From assembly GCA_046049865.1 (NCBI GenBank), contig JBJOQO010000011.1, forward strand, positions 1-64,000: DNA of 64,000 nt. The letters are read 5' to 3'. Each line of letters opens with the position of its first letter. Position 1 is the stretch's first letter. Under the pieces are notes generated by a model that was given only the letters and a program-made list of their open reading frames with translations, was not told the origin of the DNA and ran no database searches. The DNA is from JANPCX01 sp046049865. GTDB lineage: Bacteria > Pseudomonadota > Gammaproteobacteria > Burkholderiales > Burkholderiaceae_C. Position numbers and translations under genes: made by a program. Of this stretch, positions 61,001 through 64,000 are shown one piece after another.

Positions 61001-64000
61001 TCGGTGAGCGCACCTTGGGCGTCGATGCTGGCCGAGGTGCGGCCTGCGGCGTCATACAAGAACCACTGGCGCTGGCCATCGGCGGCTGTGGTCATCAAGA
61101 GGCGGTTGTCCACACCGTAGGCGTAACGCGTGCTGCTGCGGTTGGTGATGCTGGCTGCTGCTGCAGACAGGTCGGTCACCGTGACGGGCGTGGTCAGCGC
61201 GATGGCATCGTTGTAGCTGGTGCGTTCAAGCACGTTGCCGTTGGCGTCGTAGCTGAATTGCGTGAGGCCGCCCACCGCGTCCACACTGAACACCAAACGA
61301 TTGAGGGCGTCAAAGGCACTGCGGGTCACCAGGTCTTGCGCGGCGTCAACCACAGGTGCTGGCGGGGTGCCGGGCGTCCACAGGTACATCGGGATACGCT
61401 GGGCATAACGGTGCGTGTTCACCACGTTGCCGTTATCGTCATAGGCGAAGGTGGTGACCTCACCGAGCTCGTTCACCGTGCTGGTCACGCGGCCATCGGC
61501 GTCGTACTGGCGGAATTCCACACGGTCTTGACCCGAGGCACCGAATCGCGAACGGACTTGTGCCAAGGTCACGGTCTCGCCCAGGCCAGCGACGGAGAAC
61601 AGGGTGTTGTGACGGCGCGTCTCGGTCACCCGACCCAGGCTGTCATAGGCGTTGCTTTGCACTTGGCCCAGGGCATCGATGGTGTAAACAAGCTGGTTGC
61701 GCTCGTCGTACACATACCGCGTGCGCTGGCCATTGCCATCGACACGGCTGGTGACGTTGTTGTTGGCATCGAAGGTGTAGGCGGTGGTCAGCGCCAGGCC
61801 GCTCGGGTCCACCACCTCTTGAATGCGGCGGCCCAGTTTGTCGTAGGTGTACTGCGTGACCAGGCCATCGGGTCCGGTGGCGGTAAGCACCTTGCCGCGT
61901 TGGTCGTAGGCATAACGGGTTTGCAGCGCCAAGCCCTCGGGATCGATGGTTTGACTCAGCACCTGGCCTTTGCGGTCATAGGCCACAGCCGTGCGGATGC
62001 CGTTGGCGTCGATGACGCTGATTTGCTGGCCCTTGGCGTCGTACTCATACCGGGTTTCTTGCGCCAGGCCGGTGGGGTCCAGCGTGCGGCTGAGCAGGCG
62101 GTTGGCCGGGTCGTAGGCATAACTCACTTTGATGCCATTGGCATCCACGGTTTCGATCAAACGGTTGGCCGTGTCAAAGCGGCTGCTGGTTTGTGTCAGT
62201 GGCGAGGCGGTACTGACGAGGTTGCCGTTGCGGTCGTACTGGTAGCTGGTGGTTTGGCTGTTGCCATCGGTCACGCTGCTGGTCTGGCCGAAGCGGTTGC
62301 GCACGGTGGACACCGTGATGCCCTCGGGCGTTGTCACCGCCATGCTGCGGTCCGCCGCACTGCTGCCGTAGCTGAACACGGTGGTTTGGTTCAGCGCATC
62401 GGTCTGGCTCAAGGTACGGCCGAAGGCGTCGTAACTGGTGCTGGTGGTGCTGGTGGTGGTCAAGCCCATGCCGGTCGGCTGGGTTTGGGTGATGACGCGG
62501 CCCAGGCGGTCAAAATTTTGACTGCTGATGTTGCCGTTGCCATCCACACTGCGCACCAGACGACCAAAGGCGTCGTACTCGCTGCGCTGAATGATGTTCA
62601 AACCATCGGTGTCGGTTTGTGTGCTGGTCAGCTGACCACGGAGGTCGTAGGTCATCAGGGTGCTGACGCTTTGGCCTGCCGCAATACTGGTTCGGCGCTC
62701 GCCCTCTTCGCCCAAGGCGTTGTAGCTGCTACTGACCACGCCGCCTTCGGCATCGGTGGTTTTGATCAAGCGGCCGGCTTGGTCGTAGTCGAACGAGGTT
62801 CGGCTGTCGTTTGCAGTCTCAGCCAGGGCATTGAATGCGGAGGACTGAGCGGCGTCCAGCAATCCACCTGTCAAGCCGACGGTGCTGCTGCGCTGTGCGT
62901 ACATCAGCGTGCTGCTGACCTGACCAAACTCGTTGTAGCGGGTTTCCTGCACCTCGCCCATGGCGTTCACGCGGAATACGAGGCGGCTGTCGGCGTCGTA
63001 GAAGTAAACCGTCTTCAAGCCATTGGCATCCACGGTGCTGGTGCGGCGACCGGCTGCGTCATAGCTGTGCGTGCTGCCGTGGCTGACCCAGATGGCGTTG
63101 ATTTCGCTCAAAGTCTGGTTGCCATTGAGCAAGGCGGCGCCTTCGCTGCTTAGTTCGCCCACCAAACGACCTTGTTGGTCGTAGCGCGCGGTGAGCGTGC
63201 GCACCTCGGGCGTGCCCACGGCCTGTTTGGTCTGGATGAGTTTGCCCACGCTGTTGTAGACGTACTCGGTGACGGTGCCTTCTGCGTTAGTAGAACGGAC
63301 CAAGCGGTTGAGGTCGTCGTAAACAAATAGCTGGGTCTGGTCTTGAGCCGTAGAAATCGGACGCAATGACACGATGGCCGTGCTGGCGGACGCGGTGGAG
63401 CCCGCAGTGGCCAAGGCACCGTTGACCGCCGCGCTGCTCAGCGCAGTGGCATAACGAATGGTCTGCAACACATTTCCAGCCGCATCAAAGACGTTTTCTG
63501 TCAAGTAACCTTCGGCGTCAATTTGCGCGATGCGCTGGCCTTTGGCGTTGTAGAGGAAATGGGTGGCCCGGTCTTTGGCGCTGTCGGTCGGCACCAACTG
63601 CGCGACGGTGGCAGATGGCCAGGTGTCGGGATTGCCGGGGGACTGTGTGGCATAGGACACTGTCTTGATCAGACGGCCCTGTCCATCCAGAACGTTTTGT
63701 GTCAGGTAGCCGGCTGCGTCGAGCTGCCCCACCACGCGGCCAGCCGCGTCGTAGAGAGTGCGCTCGACATGGGGTTCGAACATTTTGACCAGGTCCCACA
63801 CCGTGCCATCTGCAAACCGCACGTTCTGCACCGGGTTGGCGTTGTTGGCGGGTGTGCCGTTGGCGTAGAAAGACTGGATGGTGACTTTGTCGCCGGTGCC
63901 CACAATGGAAACCTCCAGCGCATCACCCACACGTTTGGCGATCACGTCAGTGGGCGCCACGCCCGCTTTGAATTCCAGGGTGCTGCGCACGGTGGAGGTG
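49027..64000 (-). CDS. Giant Rhs/YD-repeat polymorphic toxin, N-terminus beyond window
   Basis: The open frame continues through the window edge; about 4,990 residues are visible. Numbering from codon 63990, residues 1-55 are an RTX-associated segment (LEFKAGVAPTDVIAKRVGD, then VRFADGTVW). About 60-3,900 are YD repeats (YDAAGRL, YDANGNV and similar). A LysM domain lies at about 3,950-4,005 (SYTVQAGDTLQGLAQGLWGD), a hydrophobic helix near 4,040 (IIMIIVAIVVTVVLTVYGG), then glycine/alanine-rich helices. The last about 170 residues are the variable tip with EFAMFSTGG, SHVHPGFDAGVLRSSVGD and NFTPAGDSLEGW. YD shells encapsulate a toxic tip that is delivered to competitors. The immunity candidate overlaps the stop. 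A 2.1-kb segment is duplicated within the repeat region. Confidence 0.93.
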   Translation of the reverse strand, partial: TSTVRSTLEFKAGVAPTDVIAKRVGDALEVSIVGTGDKVTIQSFYANGTPANNANPVQNVRFADGTVWDLVKMFEPHVERTLYDAAGRVVGQLDAAGYLTQNVLDGQGRLIKTVSYATQSPGNPDTWPSATVAQLVPTDSAKDRATHFLYNAKGQRIAQIDAEGYLTENVFDAAGNVLQTIRYATALSSAAVNGALATAGSTASASTAIVSLRPISTAQDQTQLFVYDDLNRLVRSTNAEGTVTEYVYNSVGKLIQTKQAVGTPEVRTLTARYDQQGRLVGELSSEGAALLNGNQTLSEINAIWVSHGSTHSYDAAGRRTSTVDANGLKTVYFYDADSRLVFRVNAMGEVQETRYNEFGQVSSTLMYAQRSSTVGLTGGLLDAAQSSAFNALAETANDSRTSFDYDQAGRLIKTTDAEGGVVSSSYNALGEEGERRTSIAAGQSVSTLMTYDLRGQLTSTQTDTDGLNIIQRSEYDAFGRLVRSVDGNGNISSQNFDRLGRVITQTQPTGMGLTTTSTTSTSYDAFGRTLSQTDALNQTTVFSYGSSAADRSMAVTTPEGITVSTVRNRFGQTSSVTDGNSQTTSYQYDRNGNLVSTASPLTQTSSRFDTANRLIETVDANGIKVSYAYDPANRLLSRTLDPTGLAQETRYEYDAKGQQISVIDANGIRTAVAYDRKGQVLSQTIDPEGLALQTRYAYDQRGKVLTATGPDGLVTQYTYDKLGRRIQEVVDPSGLALTTAYTFDANNNVTSRVDGNGQRTRYVYDERNQLVYTIDALGQVQSNAYDSLGRVTETRRHNTLFSVAGLGETVTLAQVRSRFGASGQDRVEFRQYDADGRVTSTVNELGEVTTFAYDDNGNVVNTHRYAQRIPMYLWTPGTPPAPVVDAAQDLVTRSAFDALNRLVFSVDAVGGLTQFSYDANGNVLERTSYNDAIALTTPVTVTDLSAAAASITNRSSTRYAYGVDNRLLMTTAADGQRQWFLYDAAGRTSASIDAQGALTEYKYNGNNQVTQTISYAQRIDTSVLVDANGQPTTAFNANIAGAPVGSAPVTLAGLRPAASGDDVRSWKIYDPAGQLSAEINGLGNVTVYQRDAAGRVNGSTQFASAVNVNTLGDGTQVALFVDGGSLIIGQTTRGSGGAVVGLTALTTNSQDRQQEQVLDDEGRVLATIDALGFLTENHFDATGRLVQTVAYANPVANFSNAAAFASSLGLAQATGSITGLRPASTSADLVSFNYYNGLGQLVGQVDAENYLTETVYDSQNQVLQTIRYANRITVTPSVGSRLDDLRPNASSQDHRTTAVWNGLGLIQNQVGAEGANTAYRYDAAGRLVTTQFAVGEAETRQATVRHDAQGRVLAELSPQGAALITPSSTNAEIDAIWAQHGTFYNLNASGQRISSQDPNGLRSLYFYDGEGRLRYSVNAAGEVTERGYDAFGRVTQSISFATRLDATTLAAMTGGVLNTTANQASALALDAARSASGDNSVLQYRYDTAGRLVQTTDAEGHIVSNVYNAFGDQTELIQSLELGQTSRNVMAYDQRGQRTSVQSDPIGLDIRTSTDYDAFGRAVRTVDGNGTIRSQTYDRLGRAITLTQPAGMGSGGTSTISSSYDAFGRTLSQTDALGHTTVYGWGYSRAERSSSVTTPEGIVVTTQHNAFGQTRSIVDGKGQTTSYQYDLNGNLVKTTDAQGQETRSSFDAANRLIETTDAKGNKVSYTYDAANRVFTRTVDPTGLILTTEYSYDAKGQQVSVIDASGNRTDVVYDRNGQVLRQIVDPARLALETEYAYDTRGNVVTVKQPDGSVTAYRYDALGRREQELVDPNGLQITRSYFYDANGNVTSMVDANDQRTRYAYDELNQLVYTVDPLGQVRYQAYDAKGRVTQTRVLVNAISLAGLGDAPSVAQVRLRISESVLDTVEYRQYDKDDRLTSTVNGLGEVTTYSYDNNGNVLEVRTYANRINLSTWTAGSIPPVVADIAQDQRVTNTYDGLNRVVHSTNALNQTTTFTYDANGNLIERTLGNERERYAYDAANRWVVRIDGVGGFTRRELDGVGRVQRETRFANTQNNPYTLDEPVADSARDQVLRHVYDAAGRERFTLDATGAVQESRFDANGQVIERIAYVTRIDPGVLAQVTALSASVVAHAADRRVRYGYDAAQRLTLKVDGTGAVTQNVYDGKGNVVKQIGYATPLVGYGVATTPAASTQDRVSLFVYDAADRRTAQIDALGGVTEFKYDAKGNVLQQVAYAIRSSAPSAASQAADATAMVAQAASASSTGATTATGANRISRQTYDAENRTTFSIDATGAVMQMRYDAFGQVRAQTAYATRLSASTLAALPFNLTGSSVQSLLQPSAQDRTTVATFDTAGRMVHSIDAAGFVTSRVYDGAGRLTQVTEHTQALSGLGANLDTDLGTVLSLDAIQARLDLIPVANTEGNRIIRFSYDGAGQLLSSTDAMGRTESTSYDGIGQQLSHTDKNNAVWNYRYDAGGNMVEQLDPEVSLSSVTDDGTGHLVQGAVTQERIVTRFEYDGAGQLSTKTEAFGRAEQRTTIYGYDGEGRLNKTTLPPVGVYDSADLANLASSGATGAARTEQWTILTTEVVYDAFGQAITQIDAAGHKTHRVYDRLGQARFDIDALGQVSSRGFDAFGNVTQFTRHAQGLAASPATAPNEADMGAAMAGMSTTDDRTITTQYDSRNMAVKVTQPEVWFNNGQGGTGQLASPVTENSYDAFGQLVQSRQLVDPGSSPSSATWLTSRNVYDLRGNQVALIDGMGYLSTQTFDNAGNLTLRTEYANALAGASYASDSALATFAAQFAEVSYLLPTPTTPPAAPTPVLPTASDDDRSYRFEYDKLNRKVTHTLVNASYSNAPDGTRIQGDLVTRYGYDALGQLTSTTDALNQTTYTSYDALGRITSVQAPGTTINGNGYYYPLTIFNRDALGNVVVLRQQGITEADRVTLTQFDSHSHARQITQANTQTLADGSIVNAPVSQFFSYTATGQLAKQWQAATGNDGSVQTLFTAIEYDALGQQLRTITPASTSVVGGGISVVSQSAAGTVVQDNVYNAFGEVTSRGTSGFAQRETFAYDNAGRVVRKFTANQAKAGVVSFALYDLLGRQTVGIESNGTANLSSVLTASAADALGNNGVRRTDYQLDLLGRALQVNLPQREDTNTATQYRPTVHQTFDRWGNLLSQSDPRLATWVTTYQYNANNQLVRKVLPQVGTFNAYGVASSITPTTEVYYDAVGQQVAERDANGNVSGKVWDAAGRLQQELNADGGVITHGYNAFGDKTQLTDAMGYTTRYGYDQLGRNTSISTDSVDTYTLGADYSLTHQGSQQLTTRMEYDQAGRLLKQTNAANEQTQYAYDARGNIIATVDPLGHTSRAAFDAQGNQIGSVNANGDLTTQQIDYFGQMSSRTDLGGATINLQYDQAGQLTQQTSTRGQNIGYQYDAAGNLLHVTDAGVGRQSHYAYDARGARIFEQTTQGTTDVQRQSLAYDSLGRLAYVEAQDGIRLHRDYDAQGNLLRQTVQTDLPLPSTTEGLTLTEVGKAWTQIGTEQVPDIDPNTGLQRTDPVTGALLFIDKPIYGWKAFSELRNTITTAAGSRTSQTQWFAYDAMNRQILVDGAVNGNAQDQANLTADQGHILTYDKNGNRTSDTKFGRQVTATPRPYATDEGGNLILNESGLPQYGVDEAGIPLSATVYSVQLGAVTETYTYDRNNRITGIQHQTLDAGTGQISGSQTLDNRYYDAAGRLIQNGPAGQLNADFVSALTGESLTASGLVSKKTQYDAAGRLLRQQVLKADGSLSYELVYQGEAQAQMDALGNSLASYMRDDKGNIHAYTKTFDKRDSYLETNNHGSRSDNLTRYSDVAQTYDVNGHLTKVSETDWPEDNPNAGAPGPNMERLIINDVNGMLLKKEQQGNALKQLVVNGQVITAYGKGTDPNKQINAEGKPNYVDQGQFGATFEAISNRNATGSSSYTVQAGDTLQGLAQGLWGDASQWYRIADANGLSGIGPEGALTPGMRLSLPSQVSGLHNTSSTHKPYDPSQVIGDTTPSMPAPPAGKKCGGLGQIIMIIVAIVVTVVLTVYGGPAGGQAGMSFWQALVVNMANPAIAVPAAMAGAAVSQMVGVATGIIEDFDWKAIAVAGISAGVGGQFFTPAQGAHWIVQAAAAAANQAINNALTQGVLLITGLQEKPDWKAIAAAAVGGAAGSIAGSALGATSFGQDVLGKVGTRAVTGAVTSAATAYTHARLNHKRLSESQIGVAAFQGGFSAGLYAYGNQEAERADVRDREARGEAPPPAPTPVTGWNPQFSMGVLGRLWNAGQQQFQQNRALPAVALEDEGWVEQNRLYEARNRTPITTTSGVQPEDPNGDFMPRGSANQISAVQPEDPNGNFMGPVRRAAIAGKGQGPLAIGQAIDADNQYAAFGYMVGSKQVSYDNKTNRWITHEGKEYNADLSNLSPEQIAKLDQLGRQLTTAEGKVDVQRAAARAQAATESYKNAETARLSNYPARTSENINASRTAASAGGSATDYVDTNAFRSPEEITSTGEGTSFKEGLKQTAINAGKLLVGGTEIVVGGTINSGIRIVGGLASIPVAAVKGVDAGVAVQESAATLNYKFRSEGAQMIGQAMEPVAKHAGEVASLVRNVSERYLGDGVTTVLGATLQFGVEAALTVAGGNSLKKLVDFDLTPSSAARSTTTSVAAEVSETVAAARVRQVNMLADNEAFNISPKSWDQYPTIGRNGTFVTDRAGVMKYFDDVPAGQTKVVISAERAAVIEADMGLVAGTLEDGFKLRQVTGVRDMMPNSPTVGNEHFLGAGRHLPGGAPEMVINSIPTVDNAAVRTLMEVRVGARDNGLTIAANPANGNPAAIVRGLGTLNARQAAVLGQLPEYGSKAVVHKSFGQKDLAALTAATGDEFAMFSTGGRRLIYRGNAEKVPITPEIGKALAGQGWRWSSHVHPGFDAGVLRSSVGDRAVLEAMGGERSALFNSLGQRRNFTPAGDSLEGWKPW
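57970..60110 (-). repeat. Internal duplication of the Rhs gene, copy B
   Basis: Encodes the same ordered set of about 710 residues as copy A: VWNGLGLIQNQVGAEG-type start, then IDAIWAQHG, TGGVLN, the DRLGRAITLTQPAGMG unit, WGYSRAERSSSVTTPEGIVV, DPTGL repeats, GLGDAPSVAQVRLR and YDANGNLIERT. Order and spacing are conserved, so it is a block duplication rather than parallel YD repeats. Confidence 0.8.
61215..63335 (-). repeat. Internal duplication of the Rhs gene, copy A
   Basis: Matches copy B in order: YDDLNRLVRSTNAEG, INAIWVSHG, TGGLLD, DRLGRVITQTQPTGMG, SAADRSMAVTTPEGITV, DPTGL repeats, GLGETVTLAQVRSR and YDANGNVLERT. The two copies are about 3.2 kb apart. They have diverged clearly at the protein level, so the event is old. 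Confidence 0.8.

Noticed and set aside
57304..63153. Very long plus-strand open frames (57304-59574 and 60538-63153) opposite the Rhs gene
   Set aside because: They are by-products of the repetitive YD codons (Tyr-Asp and Gly codons give few stops in antisense). The encoded proteins have no family features or start signals, and the minus strand has unmistakable YD motifs.
49027..64000. YD repeats considered as a CRISPR-like or satellite repeat array
   Set aside because: The period is variable and coding, with conserved Tyr-Asp-Gly residues and silent variation, as expected for protein repeats.

Overview
The window reads as chromosomal DNA of a Comamonadaceae-like betaproteobacterium. The evidence is a GC-rich, tightly packed gene order, a MutL that carries the endonuclease motif, a three-gene xanthine dehydrogenase operon, an RND pump followed by pcm, rhodanese and tolC genes, and palindromic intergenic repeats of the kind common in Burkholderiales. 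Assignment to genus is not possible from the sequence alone. No rRNA, intact IS element, prophage or CRISPR array was seen.

Positions 1-23,400 are mostly housekeeping and metabolic genes: quinone oxidoreductase, EamA exporter, an atypical SDR, an HD-GYP response regulator, dedA, mutL, an rRNA pseudouridine synthase, an OmpA-type lipoprotein, tRNA-Gly(CCC), a PBP4-type peptidase, trmB and a polysaccharide flippase. Next come a small DNA-binding/coiled-coil gene pair with a clear promoter and operator, an orphan MesX (DUF1852) gene, a PepSY/cytochrome b pair, the xdhABC genes and uppP. Two ~170-bp hairpin repeats in direct orientation bracket dedA-mutL, and a shorter copy lies at 15.2 kb.

Positions 23,400-36,900 form an efflux region. 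A MacA-MacB (ABC) set is encoded on the minus strand. A TetR regulator with its own palindromic operator is followed by an RND adaptor, an RND pump, a PCMT-like protein, a rhodanese and TolC on the plus strand, so the two pump systems may share the TolC. A second palindromic repeat family (87-88 bp) has one copy at the macA-macB junction and one between the RND adaptor and pump genes.

Positions 37,000-45,900 carry envelope proteins of unknown function (DUF547, DUF302, rhodanese, a possible propeller), a membrane glycosyltransferase, an outer-membrane barrel protein, a cytochrome-like protein without the haem histidine, a GT2 enzyme, DbpA and a YgjP-like metalloprotein.

Positions 45,950-48,420 are a patchwork of mobile origin. 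It holds the last codons of a lost outer-membrane gene, a Cas4-like nuclease split over two membrane-anchored ORFs, a 44-aa ORF, a ParR-like gene, a decapitated ParM-like gene and a 374-bp fragment copied from the adjacent Rhs gene. From 48,420 to the window edge lies one giant Rhs/YD-repeat protein (more than 4,990 residues visible, N-terminus outside the window) and two small downstream genes. The protein has an RTX-type segment, YD repeats with a 2.1-kb internal duplication, a LysM domain, hydrophobic segments and a C-terminal tip with a JAMM-like metal motif. The first downstream gene overlaps the Rhs stop codon and is the likely immunity gene. The split nuclease/partition island and the Rhs tip with its immunity candidate are the least ordinary parts of the window.
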